Below, in pieces: positions 48,480 to 57,840 of a stretch of 64,000 nucleotides of DNA. The DNA lies in the NCBI RefSeq assembly GCF_002076895.1, contig NZ_CP020465.1, positions 1,984,001 through 2,048,000 on the forward strand, read 5' to 3'. Below the pieces are notes generated by a model. That model made no database searches. It was not told the origin of the DNA and saw nothing but the letters and a program-made list of their open reading frames with translations. The position numbers and the translations under genes were made by a program. Source of the DNA: Cognaticolwellia beringensis. GTDB taxonomy: Bacteria > Pseudomonadota > Gammaproteobacteria > Enterobacterales > Alteromonadaceae. How positions within the stretch are numbered: the stretch's first letter is position 1; each line of letters begins with the position of its first letter.

Positions 48480-49124
48480 TTAGTCTCTGGCAAGTGTATT
48501 AATCATAGCTTGGTAACTGGCGTTATTGGCATTTATTACTCGACTGATGCCATTCTTCTGATTCACAGTAATTATCTTACTTGCCAAAACTCGCAGACAT
48601 TATGCTTGCCGGTGCCTGTTTTACACATAAATTAAGTTTACTATGAATTCTAATAAAACGTTACTAGTGATTAAGATACAATTTATCTGTTGTCGATACC
48701 ATGCTTTGATAAGCTTATATGAGTAATTTCGCCAAACACGCTGATAACTTTCAAAATAGTGTGCCGATGCGCTACGACACTGTAACGATTTTCCGGTAAG
48801 TTCTCGAAATCATCACCTGGGACAATGTTTGGATCTTTTGCATATACGTTTTGTAATCGACTAACGTTACACACCTTCGCTATCGTTTTCTTTAGAGACT
48901 AATACGCTTGCGCTTAGGGTTACTAGACCTCGTTTGTACGATGACTTATTTATTTTAATTGGTATTACTGCTGCTCAGTCGCACTTTCAGCCACAAGGTT
49001 TTCTAGCATTAGCTTATGGCAAACTTTATTGCTGTGACACTAAGTAAGCCCTGTAAATAAGGAGAGTTAGGATACTTTTAGGAGTATGAATTTGCTCAAG
49101 GGGACGTTTTAAAAATCAAAATAT
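48480..49124 (-). pseudogene. hemD: Decayed uroporphyrinogen-III synthase gene (hemD remnant)
   Basis: hemD normally lies between hemC and hemX. Here that 823-bp space has no ORF, yet one minus-strand frame reads as HemD broken by stops. It starts RPLEQIHTPKSILTLL (49106 down). From 48809 it reads LTGKSLQ, then HYFESYQRVWRNYSYKLIKA, then WYRQQINCILITSNVLL; E. coli HemD has similar YQR and VVVTSG blocks. After stops at 48621-48623 and 48600-48602, NGISRVINANNASYQAMINT to TAA 48480 matches the HemD C-terminus. At least seven further stops disrupt the N-terminal half, too many for sequencing error. The encoded enzyme cannot be made from this locus. Confidence 0.8.
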
Positions 49125-49174
49125 CACTGACAATAGCTTTGATAACCACCTTGCTTTAAAATTTTTTGTACGTT

Positions 49175-49196
49175 GCGCCCAGCGTTTTCTGGGCGC
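49175..49196 (-). other. GC-rich hairpin between hemC and the hemD remnant
   Basis: GCGCCCAG (49175-49182) pairs perfectly with CTGGGCGC (49189-49196) around a 6-nt loop, 18 bases after the hemC stop. No U-run follows on the minus strand, so it is a poor intrinsic terminator. It may protect the hemC mRNA end or attenuate read-through into hemX-hemY. Confidence 0.7.
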
Positions 49197-49214
49197 GATA
49201 TTAATAATCTAAGC

Positions 49215-50147
49215 TTATGCTTGGTCATATACCTGACGTAGGATTTTGTCGGCACCTTTAGCCAATAAGTTTTCTGCTAACTGATTTCCTAATTGCTCAG
49301 CTTCACTCATATTGCCTCGTACTTCACTGGTTAATATTTCACTGCCGTCGACCGCACCTACTAATCCGCGTAGGTAAATCTGTTCATTTTCTAGCACAGC
49401 ATAACTACCAATGGGCACCTGACAACCGCCTTCAAGCGCACGATTCATCGCCCGTTCAGCGAGAACACGAATACGCGTTTCTTCACAGCCAAGTGGTGCT
49501 AATAAAGTCTTAATGGTTTCATCGTCAATGCGACATTCTATGCCAACAGCGCCTTGACCATTTGCTGGTAACATAACTTCTGGGGCAATATATTCACGAA
49601 TACGCTCTGGCATTTCTAAGCGAATTAAGCCTGCGGCTGCTAAAATAATGGCGTCATATTCACCATTATCAAGTTTCTTAAGACGCGTGTTGACGTTACC
49701 ACGGAGATCGCGAATATCTAGATCTGGTCTTAATGCTTGTATTTGGCATTGACGACGTAAACTTGAAGTTCCAACCACAGCACCTTGTGGCAACTCAGCT
49801 AAGCTGGCAATGTTATTCGACACAAATGCGTCACGCGGGTCTTCACGTGGACAAATAACTTCTAAACCTAAGCCTTCTGGAAATTCTACAGGTACGTCTT
49901 TCATTGAATGCACGGCAATATCCGCACGATTTTCTAACATGGCAACTTCAAGCTCTTTTACAAACAAGCCTTTGCCACCGACTTTTGCGAGCGGCGTATC
50001 GAGAATAATGTCACCTTTAGTGGTCATCGGTACTAGTTCAACTTGTATACCTGGATGAAAATGCTCAAGTTTTGCCTTAACATATTCTGCTTGCCACAGT
50101 GCGAGTGCGCTTTTTCGCGTTGCAATTCGTACGGTTTGTTGCGTCAT
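49215..50147 (-). CDS. hemC: Hydroxymethylbilane synthase (porphobilinogen deaminase)
   Basis: A 310-residue enzyme that polymerises four porphobilinogens into hydroxymethylbilane. [44 protein letters not shown] and the dipyrromethane-cofactor cysteine C242 in GGCQVPIGS are all present; the numbering equals that of E. coli C242. It lies 21 bp after cyaY on the same strand. Its product would normally pass to HemD, whose gene is decayed just downstream. Confidence 0.98.
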   Translation of the reverse strand: MTQQTVRIATRKSALALWQAEYVKAKLEHFHPGIQVELVPMTTKGDIILDTPLAKVGGKGLFVKELEVAMLENRADIAVHSMKDVPVEFPEGLGLEVICPREDPRDAFVSNNIASLAELPQGAVVGTSSLRRQCQIQALRPDLDIRDLRGNVNTRLKKLDNGEYDAIILAAAGLIRLEMPERIREYIAPEVMLPANGQGAVGIECRIDDETIKTLLAPLGCEETRIRVLAERAMNRALEGGCQVPIGSYAVLENEQIYLRGLVGAVDGSEILTSEVRGNMSEAEQLGNQLAENLLAKGADKILRQVYDQA

Positions 50148-50168
50148 GTAATTTACCTTAATTAATAT

Positions 50169-50489
50169 TTATTGCGCAGAAAGTACAATGGTTTCTTCTG
50201 CTTGTTTGCTGACCGCGTCAGATAAAAATTGCCATAGTTCATCGCTGCCGCGTTTATCAAACCACTGGTCATTTTCGAAGTGAAAGTGATGGCCGTTAAA
50301 TTTCGTTGCTACCCAAATCTCATGCAAAGGTGCTTGCTTGTTAATAATGATTTTACTGGCATTTTTAAATGTCAGGGTTAACATCCCGCCAACACCTTCA
50401 TAATCGATATCGTAACCGCAATTTTCGATGGCTTCTTCTACCGCAAGTAAGATATTTTCTGCGGCTAAATTGTATTGACTATCATTCAT
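50169..50489 (-). CDS. cyaY: Iron-sulfur cluster protein CyaY (bacterial frataxin)
   Basis: A 106-residue frataxin-fold protein that binds iron and modulates IscS-dependent Fe-S cluster assembly. YNLAAENILLAVEEAIENCG with its acidic helix, DIDYEGVGGMLTL and PLHEIWVATKFNGHHF (W in the conserved sheet) are typical. Length equals E. coli CyaY (106). It heads the minus-strand cyaY-hemC unit and diverges from lptM-lysA, an arrangement conserved in gammaproteobacteria with cyaY next to the lptM homologue. Confidence 0.95.
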   Translation of the reverse strand: MNDSQYNLAAENILLAVEEAIENCGYDIDYEGVGGMLTLTFKNASKIIINKQAPLHEIWVATKFNGHHFHFENDQWFDKRGSDELWQFLSDAVSKQAEETIVLSAQ

Positions 50490-50534
50490 TAACTGTTCCT
50501 TTTTACCTACGCTTTAAGATTGTTTAATCTTTGC

Positions 50535-50563
50535 TTGGTAATTATTGGTCAAGGGATTATAAA
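50535..50563 (+). promoter_or_regulatory. Sigma-70 promoter of the lptM-lysA-dapF operon
   Basis: TTGGTA (50535-50540) and TATAAA (50558-50563) are 17 bases apart in the cyaY/lptM divergent gap. The predicted RNA start near 50570 lies before the lptM start chosen here and rules out a coding start at 50531. Confidence 0.65.
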
Positions 50564-50599
50564 ACGTCTATCATGGGAAAAAAATCGAATAAATCAATT

Positions 50600-50770
50600 A
50601 TGCGTAAACAAATTGCAATTATTTTCTTCAGTTTGCTTAGTTTAGTAACCATAACAGGCTGCGGCATTAAAGGCCCTTTATACCAAACTCCTGAGCAACA
50701 GCAAGAGAACTTACCAAAAACAAGCCAAGAAATTGATAAAAACAGTGATATAACCAATTTAGAGCATTAG
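50600..50770 (+). CDS. lptM: LPS translocon maturation-type lipoprotein LptM (YifL)
   Basis: A 56-residue lipoprotein precursor: MRKQIAIIFFSLLSLVTITG with lipobox then C21 and the invariant GIKGPLYQTP, as in E. coli LptM TGCGLKGPLYFPP. LptM associates with LptD and helps its disulfide maturation in the outer membrane. ATG 50600 is chosen because the signal peptide begins there and the promoter ends at 50563; ATG 50573 would add nine residues (MGKKSNKSI) and is possible. No strong ribosome site is seen for either. It starts the lptM-lysA-dapF unit; lysA begins 12 bp after. Confidence 0.85.
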   Translation: MRKQIAIIFFSLLSLVTITGCGIKGPLYQTPEQQQENLPKTSQEIDKNSDITNLEH

Positions 50771-50781
50771 GAATAACGACA

Positions 50782-52032
50782 TTGGACTTTTTTAATCGTA
50801 AACAACATTCATTATTCGCCGAGCAATGTCCGGTCGCTGAGTTAGCAAAGCAATACGGTACGCCGCTTTATATATATTCACGCGCCACCATTGAGCGCCA
50901 TTGGCATGCTTTTGATCAAGCGGCTGGAGAGCGACCACACCTTGTTTGTTATGCTGTTAAGGCAAACAGTAATATAGCGGTATTGAATGTAATGGCACGC
51001 TTAGGTTCCGGCTTTGATATTGTTTCAAAAGGCGAGTTGATGCGCGTGATTGAAGCGGGCGGCGATCCGAAAAAAGTGGTGTTTTCAGGTGTAGGGAAAA
51101 CGTCAGAGGAAATTGCATTCGCATTAAACCTTGGTATTTACTGCTTTAATGTTGAGTCAGCTGCTGAATTAGAACGCATACAATCTGTTGCACAAGGGCT
51201 GAATAAAGTTGCGCCTATTTCATTGCGGGTAAACCCTGATGTGGATGCGGGCACTCACCCTTATATTTCAACTGGCTTAAAAGAAAATAAATTTGGTATT
51301 AGTATTGAACAGGCGCCTGAGCTCTATCAATATGCTTCGACATTATCGCATATCAATATTCAAGGCGTTGACTGCCATATAGGTTCACAGCTCACCGAAA
51401 TTTTACCGTTTTTAGATGCGCTTGATCGAGTGTTAAAGTTAGTCGATGAATTAGCTGAACAAGGTATTGCGCTCTCGCATATTGATGTCGGCGGTGGTTT
51501 AGGTGTTTGTTACGATGACGAGCAACCGCCTCACCCTAAAGAATACGCTGAAGCAATTGCACAAAAGCTAACCGGTCGCGATTTAACGCTTATTTATGAA
51601 CCAGGCCGGGCTGTGATGGCCAATGCAGGTATTTTGGTGACTGAAGTTGAATATATCAAAGTCAGTGAAGACCGAAATTTTGCCATTGTTGATGCGGCAA
51701 TGAATGATTTGATAAGACCTGCTTTATATCAAGCTTGGCAAGCCATTATTCCTGTTGAGCAACGTGATGATGTTGCGAGTGCGCAATACGATGTGGTTGG
51801 TCCCATATGTGAAACCGGTGATTTTCTAGGTAAAGACCGAGCGTTGGCAATTAGCGCAGGCGATTTGCTTGCTATACGCAGTGCCGGTGCTTATGGTTTT
51901 ACTATGAGTTCAAATTACAATAGTCGGCCACGTGCGGCTGAAGTTATGGTTGACGGCAGCGAGAGCTATTTAGTCAGAAAACGCGAAACCTTCAGCCAGT
52001 TGTGGCAAGGTGAAAGCTTGTTACCTTTATAG
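50782..52032 (+). CDS. lysA: Diaminopimelate decarboxylase
   Basis: A 416-residue PLP enzyme that decarboxylates meso-diaminopimelate to lysine. VCYAVKANSN has the PLP lysine K60. HIGSQ, the phosphate-binding GGGLGVCY, EPGRAVMANAG and CETGDFLGKDR (active-site Cys) are all intact. The start is TTG 50782 with TTAGGAATAACGACATTG. Eleven bases separate lptM from lysA and 17-18 separate lysA from dapF, so the three form one operon making the last steps of DAP/lysine supply. Confidence 0.97.
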   Translation: MDFFNRKQHSLFAEQCPVAELAKQYGTPLYIYSRATIERHWHAFDQAAGERPHLVCYAVKANSNIAVLNVMARLGSGFDIVSKGELMRVIEAGGDPKKVVFSGVGKTSEEIAFALNLGIYCFNVESAAELERIQSVAQGLNKVAPISLRVNPDVDAGTHPYISTGLKENKFGISIEQAPELYQYASTLSHINIQGVDCHIGSQLTEILPFLDALDRVLKLVDELAEQGIALSHIDVGGGLGVCYDDEQPPHPKEYAEAIAQKLTGRDLTLIYEPGRAVMANAGILVTEVEYIKVSEDRNFAIVDAAMNDLIRPALYQAWQAIIPVEQRDDVASAQYDVVGPICETGDFLGKDRALAISAGDLLAIRSAGAYGFTMSSNYNSRPRAAEVMVDGSESYLVRKRETFSQLWQGESLLPL

Positions 52033-52049
52033 TGTGAGATTAGGTGTCG

Positions 52050-52880
52050 ATGTTAGTAAATTTTTCTAAAATGCACGGTTTAGGTAACGATTTCCTCGTG
52101 CTCGATAATGTGACACAAAATGTTTTTTTGTCCAGTGAGCAAATTAAGCAACTCGCCGATAGAAATTTTGGTGTTGGCTTTGATCAAGTGTTGGTTGTTG
52201 AACCGCCGTATGATCCTGATCTAGATTTCCACTACCGGATATTTAATGCTGATGGCAGTGAAGTGGGGCAATGTGGCAATGGTGCACGTTGCTTCGCAAA
52301 ATTTGTCCGTTTAAAAGGTTTAACTAATAAACATAAAATTAAAGTTTCAACGCAATCAGGAAAAATGACCTTATTTATTGAACGTGACGGTAATGTTTCG
52401 GTCAATATGCCAGTACCGCAATTTGAACCGGCAAAAATTCCATTTACTGCGCAAAAAGCAGAAGGCACTTATATTCTTCGCAGTGAAGACGAAACTGTAC
52501 TTTGTGGCGTTGTTTCAATGGGCAATCCGCACTGCGTTTTAACCGTCGATAATGTTAAAGAAGCGCCGGTAGCTATATTGGGTGAAGCGCTGTCCTTACA
52601 TGAGCGTTTTCCACAACAAGCTAATATTAGTTTTATGGAAGTCGTGTCACCCGAATATATCAAACTGCGTGTTTATGAACGTGGTGCTGCTGAAACATTA
52701 GCTTGTGGCAGTGGCGCTTGTGCTGCCGTAGTTGTTGGGCAAATGCAAAAGAAACTAAATAGACAAGTATTAGTGGATTTACCTGGAGGGCAATTGAAAA
52801 TATTTTGGAAAGGCCCTGGGAATTCAGTAAAAATGACAGGTCCCGCCGTGCATGTGTTCGATGGGCAAATAAACTTATGA
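52050..52880 (+). CDS. dapF: Diaminopimelate epimerase
   Basis: A 276-residue cofactor-independent epimerase converting LL-DAP to meso-DAP for peptidoglycan and lysine. The two catalytic cysteines are C75 in GQCGNGARC and C219 in [22 protein letters not shown] start and [13 protein letters not shown] match E. coli closely. ATG 52050 fits E. coli length (274) with TTAGG upstream; GTG 52044 is the alternative. Its stop overlaps the next gene by four bases (ATGA). Confidence 0.98.
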   Translation: MLVNFSKMHGLGNDFLVLDNVTQNVFLSSEQIKQLADRNFGVGFDQVLVVEPPYDPDLDFHYRIFNADGSEVGQCGNGARCFAKFVRLKGLTNKHKIKVSTQSGKMTLFIERDGNVSVNMPVPQFEPAKIPFTAQKAEGTYILRSEDETVLCGVVSMGNPHCVLTVDNVKEAPVAILGEALSLHERFPQQANISFMEVVSPEYIKLRVYERGAAETLACGSGACAAVVVGQMQKKLNRQVLVDLPGGQLKIFWKGPGNSVKMTGPAVHVFDGQINL

Positions 52881-53587
52881 ATCAAGACAAAAATAAATCT
52901 ATGCAAACAAGTGATCAAAACCTAATGTCAGATGACGAAATAAAGCTAACCGATGAGTTAATCGTTAGTTATCTACAAGAGCACCCTGAGTTTTTTAATC
53001 GTCAGGGTGAGTTTGTTACCAGCTTAAGGCTACCCGATCATCAACGTGGCACTATTTCTTTAGTCGAACGTCAATTATCTCAACAGCGCTTAAAAATTCA
53101 CAATTTGGAAGAAGAGATCACCCAATTAATGGTGATAGCAAACCAAAACGAGCAATTATTTACCTTGTATAGCGACCTATATTTACGTTTACTTGATTGT
53201 ACAACGGCAGCAGAGTTGCTTGATTGTTTGCATCAGGCAACCACTCAATTGTTGTCGTTAGATGCATTAAAGTTATGGCTAGTGAAGCCAACAGAAATTA
53301 ATCATAGCTCATTAGTTAACAATGATTGTGCTGAAATTATTGAAAGCCGATTAAGTAAAGACGAATACTACTTTGGTCGCTTGCAACAAAGTGAACAAGA
53401 ATTGATTTTTTCTGAGTCAAGCGCAGGTTCGGTAGTGTTAGTACGACTTACACATAATCAAGAAGATATTGGCTTTTTAGCGATTAGCAGCCAAGATGCT
53501 GAGCATTTTGATCCCCGTATGGATACTTTGTTGTTGAGCCAATTTAAAAAACTAGTCGCAAAACTTTTACATCAGCATCTTTATTAG
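52877..53587 (+). CDS. DUF484 family protein (YigA-like)
   Basis: A 236-residue GAF-like protein of the DUF484/YigA family. [32 protein letters not shown] is typical, with LQEHPEFF the main mark. A coiled-coil segment ([20 protein letters not shown]) and a GAF-like C-terminal half follow. Function is unknown. The ATG 52877 overlaps the dapF stop by four bases. In E. coli the order is dapF-yigA-xerC-yigB, but here yigB follows after only 11 bp and xerC is missing. Confidence 0.9.
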   Translation: MNQDKNKSMQTSDQNLMSDDEIKLTDELIVSYLQEHPEFFNRQGEFVTSLRLPDHQRGTISLVERQLSQQRLKIHNLEEEITQLMVIANQNEQLFTLYSDLYLRLLDCTTAAELLDCLHQATTQLLSLDALKLWLVKPTEINHSSLVNNDCAEIIESRLSKDEYYFGRLQQSEQELIFSESSAGSVVLVRLTHNQEDIGFLAISSQDAEHFDPRMDTLLLSQFKKLVAKLLHQHLY

Positions 53588-53598
53588 GTAAATATATT

Positions 53599-54324
53599 TT
53601 GAGATTTTATCGCCGATTACATCCTTTTCATGCTATTAGCTTCGATTTGGATGACACCTTGTATAGTAACCAGCCTATCATGTTAACGACCGATACCAAG
53701 ATGATCACTTATTTTAAGTGTGTATTCGGCGATTATGGTCTTGATAGTAATTTATATCGCTTTGATTTTCGTTTTTGGTGGCCTTTTCGTCAGCAAGTTC
53801 TTGAACAATCACCTGCGCTTAAGCACGATATTGGTTTGTTGCGAGAAAAAAGCTATTACCTCGGTGCACTTTCACTAGGTTTAACTGATGCTGAGGCACG
53901 GTCAGTTGCTGGGTTGGCGTTAGATTATTTTGTTGAGCAGCGCAGTAATTTCACTTTGCCGCAACAAACACACGATTTTTTAAGCTACTTAAAGCGCAGA
54001 GTGCCCTTGGTGGCGATTACTAACGGCAATGTTGATACGAGCAAGATCGGTATCGCTAAGTACTTCAGCGAACATTTTAATGCTTCTATAGATAATAAAT
54101 TAAAACCTGACAGTGATATGTTTGATAAAGCTTGTACGGCTCTGAAAATTCGTCATGCGCAATTACTTCATGTTGGCGATTGTGGTAGAAATGATGTTTT
54201 TGGTGCTATAAATGCCGGTTGCCAGACCGCTTGGTTAAACCCATACCAAGTCGGTAAACCTTTGAAAGTATTACCTACCCTCGGCCTTGATAATATTGAG
54301 CAACTGACAAAAATATTGCCATAA
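53599..54324 (+). CDS. yigB: HAD-family phosphatase, YigB-like
   Basis: A 241-residue haloacid dehalogenase-type phosphatase. Motif I is FDLDDTLY (nucleophile Asp), motif II AITNGN, motif III lysine in [13 protein letters not shown], motif IV [13 protein letters not shown]. It tracks E. coli YigB ([37 protein letters not shown]), a flavin mononucleotide phosphatase, so FMN/sugar phosphates are likely substrates. Start TTG 53599 with TTAGGTAAATATATT. It is the last gene before uvrD. Confidence 0.92.
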   Translation: [241 protein letters not shown]

Positions 54325-54422
54325 ATTTTTGTCTTTGTTTATGTAAACTGAAAATTAGCGATCAAAATTTGACACATATAGCTTTGACATAATTTAATTG
54401 CTTGCTTGTAATAAGGATAGCG

Positions 54423-54452
54423 TTATCAAAATAGTGCTTAACTTGCTATGAT
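54423..54452 (+). promoter_or_regulatory. Possible promoter of uvrD
   Basis: TTATCA (54423-54428) and TATGAT (54447-54452) are 18 bases apart and about 35 bases before the uvrD start. I see no LexA (CTG-N10-CAG) palindrome nearby, unlike E. coli uvrD, so SOS control is not evident here. Confidence 0.4.
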
Positions 54453-54486
54453 AGCGACATATTTTTGCTTTTGATTTTACCTTGCT

Positions 54487-56661
54487 ATGGATGTTTCTGA
54501 ATTACTTGAATCGTTGAACGATAAACAACGAGATGTTGTTGCTGCGCCACTACAAAATATGTTGGTGCTTGCAGGCGCTGGAAGTGGTAAAACGCGAGTT
54601 TTAGTGCAGCGTATTGCTTGGCTAATGAAGGTTGAGCAGGCATCACCTCATAGTATTTTAGCGGTTACTTTTACCAATAAAGCCGCGGCTGAAATGCGTG
54701 CACGCGTTGAACAAACCGTAGATGGTAATGTGCATGGCATGTGGGTAGGTACTTTCCATGGCTTAGCGCATCGATTATTACGCATGCACTTCCAAGAAGC
54801 TAAATTGCCACAAAGCTTTCAAGTACTCGATTCTGATGACCAACTTCGGATGGTTAAGCGTATTGTTCGCTCTTTAGAGTTGGATGAAAAACGTTGGCCA
54901 CCCAAACAATTTCTTTGGTATATCAATGGTAAAAAAGATGAAGGCTTACGGCCACATCATATTGATAGCCAACATGATGTTACCGAAGAAACCTTTGTTA
55001 AAGTTTATCGTGTCTATCAAGATACCTGCGACCGCGCAGGTTTAGTCGACTTCGCTGAGTTATTACTTCGAGCTCATGAGCTTTGGCTAAATAACCCTGA
55101 GTTATTAGCGCATTATCAACAACGCTTTAGGCATGTGTTAGTGGATGAGTTTCAAGATACTAACGCTATACAATATGCTTGGTTAAACTTGTTAGGCAAG
55201 AAAAGCGGTAATGTCATGATTGTTGGTGACGACGATCAATCTATTTATGGCTGGCGTGGCGCAAAAATTGAAAATATTCAGCGTTTTTTGCAAGATTTTG
55301 ACGGTGCAAAAACGATTAAACTTGAGCAAAACTATCGCTCAACTGCCAACATCCTTAATGCGGCTAATCAACTGATTGCTAACAATAGTAATCGCCTCGG
55401 TAAAGATTTATGGACCGAAGATGATGCGGGCGAAAAAATATCTATCTATACTGCATTCAATGAAATAGATGAAGCACGTTTCATTGCCGGGCGGATCAGT
55501 GACTGGAAAAATAAAAATGGCTCACTAGATGATGTCGCCATTTTATATCGCAGCAATGCGCAATCACGCTTAATGGAAGAAGCGTTGATTCAAGCGAAAT
55601 TACCTTACCGAATTTATGGCGGTTTACGATTTTTTGAACGCCAAGAAATCAAAGATGCGCTTGCTTATTTACGTTTACTGAATAACCGTGATGACGACGC
55701 GGCATTTGAGCGGGTAATTAATACCCCAACACGTGGTATTGGCAATCAAACGCTTAGCCTAGTTCGCGATGGGGCTAGAAGCTTGGAATGTACTTTGTGG
55801 CAAGCATGTCAGCATATGGTGCAGAATAAGGAACTTAAAGGTCGCAGTGCCAAGGTTATTCAGCAATTTATAAATGTTATTGATCAATTAGAAGACGACT
55901 CAAGTCATTTGAATCTTGACCAACAAGCAAACCATGTTATTCAGCATTCAGGTTTGAAAGCTATGTATCAAGCGGAAAAAGGTGAACGTGCTGAAGCCCG
56001 TATTGAAAACTTAAATGAGCTAGTCACGGCTTGTCAAACATTTGAAGTAGATCCTGAGCTTGAAGAAGAACAAAGCCCACTAACCTCATTTTTAACCCAT
56101 GCAGCGCTTGAGTCTGGTGAGTCACAAGCCGATGATCATGAGCCTGCGGTGCAATTAATGACCATGCACTCGGCTAAAGGTTTAGAGTTTCCATTAGTGT
56201 TTATTGCCGGCTTAGAAGAAGGTATGTTTCCCTCGCAGCAGTCGGTTGAAGATATCAGTCGCTTAGAAGAGGAACGCCGTTTATGTTATGTCGGTATGAC
56301 TCGGGCAATGCAAAAATTATATTTGTGCCATGCCGAAAGCCGTCGACTATATGGCCAGGAAAAAAATCATAAGGCGAGCCGCTTTTTGAGGGAGTTACCA
56401 GAAGCTTGTACAGAAGAAATTCGCCTACAAAGTCAGGTGAAAAAGCCAATAACAACAGGGAAATTCTCATCAGCCCTTACTTTAGAAACCTTTGGTAATT
56501 CGGGTTTTAAATTGGGCCAAAATGTTCGCCATAAAAAGTTTGGTGATGGTGTGGTTTTAAACTACGAAGGTAGTGGCCCACAAAGTCGCATTCAAGTTAA
56601 CTTCGCTGATGTCGGTTGTAAATGGCTAGTAGTTTCTTATGCTAACTTGGAAACATTGTAA
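54487..56661 (+). CDS. uvrD: DNA helicase II UvrD
   Basis: A 724-residue superfamily-1 3'-5' helicase for nucleotide-excision and mismatch repair. Motif I AGAGSGKTRVLV, motif Ia TFTNKAAAEMRAR, motif II VDEFQDTN, motif III GDDDQSIYGWRGA, motif IV EQNYRST, motif V MTMHSAKGLEFP and motif VI YVGMTRA are complete. The C-terminal Tudor-like KKFGDGVVLNYEGSG is present. Length equals E. coli UvrD (720). A 13-bp tandem repeat follows the stop. Confidence 0.98.
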   Translation: MDVSELLESLNDKQRDVVAAPLQNMLVLAGAGSGKTRVLVQRIAWLMKVEQASPHSILAVTFTNKAAAEMRARVEQTVDGNVHGMWVGTFHGLAHRLLRMHFQEAKLPQSFQVLDSDDQLRMVKRIVRSLELDEKRWPPKQFLWYINGKKDEGLRPHHIDSQHDVTEETFVKVYRVYQDTCDRAGLVDFAELLLRAHELWLNNPELLAHYQQRFRHVLVDEFQDTNAIQYAWLNLLGKKSGNVMIVGDDDQSIYGWRGAKIENIQRFLQDFDGAKTIKLEQNYRSTANILNAANQLIANNSNRLGKDLWTEDDAGEKISIYTAFNEIDEARFIAGRISDWKNKNGSLDDVAILYRSNAQSRLMEEALIQAKLPYRIYGGLRFFERQEIKDALAYLRLLNNRDDDAAFERVINTPTRGIGNQTLSLVRDGARSLECTLWQACQHMVQNKELKGRSAKVIQQFINVIDQLEDDSSHLNLDQQANHVIQHSGLKAMYQAEKGERAEARIENLNELVTACQTFEVDPELEEEQSPLTSFLTHAALESGESQADDHEPAVQLMTMHSAKGLEFPLVFIAGLEEGMFPSQQSVEDISRLEEERRLCYVGMTRAMQKLYLCHAESRRLYGQEKNHKASRFLRELPEACTEEIRLQSQVKKPITTGKFSSALTLETFGNSGFKLGQNVRHKKFGDGVVLNYEGSGPQSRIQVNFADVGCKWLVVSYANLETL

Positions 56662-56662
56662 A

Positions 56663-56701
56663 TAGTTTCCATGGTTAGTTTCCATGGTTAGCTTCCAAGG
56701 C
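56663..56701. repeat. 13-bp triple tandem repeat after uvrD
   Basis: Three 13-bp units, TAGTTTCCATGGT twice and TAGCTTCCAAGGC once, directly follow the uvrD stop. Each copy carries a short CCATGG-type palindrome. Probably neutral slippage. Confidence 0.8.
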
Positions 56702-56802
56702 TAATTGGTATAATGTCGTGATAAACTCTCTGACATGAACGTAAGTCATTAAGGTATGACAGGAAGTAATTACCGAGTTGGCAAATCAATAAAGTACACA
56801 AA

Positions 56803-56830
56803 CAAAGCGTGTCGCACATGACACGCTTTG
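56803..56830. terminator. Bidirectional terminator between uvrD and rarD
   Basis: CAAAGCGTGTC (56803-56813) pairs perfectly with GACACGCTTTG (56820-56830) around GCACAT. It sits between the convergent uvrD and rarD genes. A T-run is short on both sides, so it may work with Rho or as an mRNA end. Confidence 0.7.
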
Positions 56831-56837
56831 AACTCTT

Positions 56838-57755
56838 CTAACGCGGCGTAATTGCTGCTTTTCCAGCATGTCTTCTGGCTTTTATTGAATCAAAACTAAA
56901 TATTGCTAGTGCGGTCCAAATACAAGCAAACGTGATTAATTTGGCAAAATATAGCGGTTCTTGATAATAGTATGTCGCCAAAATAAACATAATACTTGGG
57001 CCAATGTATTGAAAAAAGCCAAGCGCAGTTAAAGTCATACGTTTTGTTGCCGCAGAAAAGCAAAGTAATGGAGCCGTGGTGACAATACCGGTACAAATCA
57101 AGAGCATATTTAACGACATGGTATTGTCAAACATGTTGGTCGTACTGGTTTTTAGAAACATTAGCCAATAAATCAACGCTATTGGCAGCATCATAAGTGA
57201 CTCTATCAGTAAGCCGACAAATGAATCTAAAGGCATTTTTTTACGTAATAAGCCATAAGTACCAAAGGTGGCAGCCAATGCTAAAGAAATCATCGGGAGC
57301 GATCCCACCATAATGAGCTGAATCATCACGCCGACGAATGCTAAGCCAACAGCAAAGAGCTGCCACGGTCGCAAACGTTCACCTAAAAATATAACCCCTA
57401 ATGCGACACTGAAGAGTGGATTTATGTAATAGCCTAAGCTGGCATCAAGTAAATGATCATTGTTGACTGCCCAAATGAACATAAACCAATTTACCGCTAA
57501 AAATGTCGCTGATATAGTAAGCTGCAGTACTATTTTTGGCTGAGTAATGGTCGCAATAAAGTTGCCCCATCTTTTAGTGAATAACACAATTAACAATAAT
57601 AATATCGTCGACCAAACGACCCGATGAACTAGAATTTCATCGGCGTTAATATGATCTATAAGTCTAAAATATAATGGGGCAATACCCCACATTGTATAGG
57701 CACTAATAGCGAAGATAATACCACCACGCAGGGCGGATTTTTCAGATGTTGGCAT
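56838..57755 (-). CDS. rarD: EamA-type transporter RarD
   Basis: A 305-residue inner-membrane protein with ten hydrophobic segments, of the drug/metabolite transporter superfamily. The RarD subfamily is shown by GIIFAISAYTMWGIAPLYFRL, FIWAVNNDHLLDASLGYYINPL and FQYIGPSIMFILA, of which SLGYYINPL and QYIGPS are characteristic. Named for chloramphenicol resistance, but its natural substrate is unknown. Convergent with uvrD. Confidence 0.93.
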   Translation of the reverse strand: MPTSEKSALRGGIIFAISAYTMWGIAPLYFRLIDHINADEILVHRVVWSTILLLLIVLFTKRWGNFIATITQPKIVLQLTISATFLAVNWFMFIWAVNNDHLLDASLGYYINPLFSVALGVIFLGERLRPWQLFAVGLAFVGVMIQLIMVGSLPMISLALAATFGTYGLLRKKMPLDSFVGLLIESLMMLPIALIYWLMFLKTSTTNMFDNTMSLNMLLICTGIVTTAPLLCFSAATKRMTLTALGFFQYIGPSIMFILATYYYQEPLYFAKLITFACIWTALAIFSFDSIKARRHAGKAAITPR

Positions 57756-57840
57756 GGTGAAAATTTACAGTTCTGTTTGGTTTAAAGCGAGATAATAACA
57801 TTAATCACCTAATGGCATATTAATATCGTGAGTATCTATA

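Noticed and set aside
48683..48874. 63-codon minus-strand ORF in the hemC-hemX gap
   Set aside because: It lies out of frame inside the hemD remnant and has no family features; the remnant frame explains the sequence better.
50531..50599. TTG start for lptM at 50531
   Set aside because: It overlaps the predicted -35/-10 promoter, and the signal peptide begins at the later ATG.
54325..54486. SOS (LexA) box upstream of uvrD
   Set aside because: No CTG-N10-CAG palindrome was found; only a plausible sigma-70 promoter is seen.
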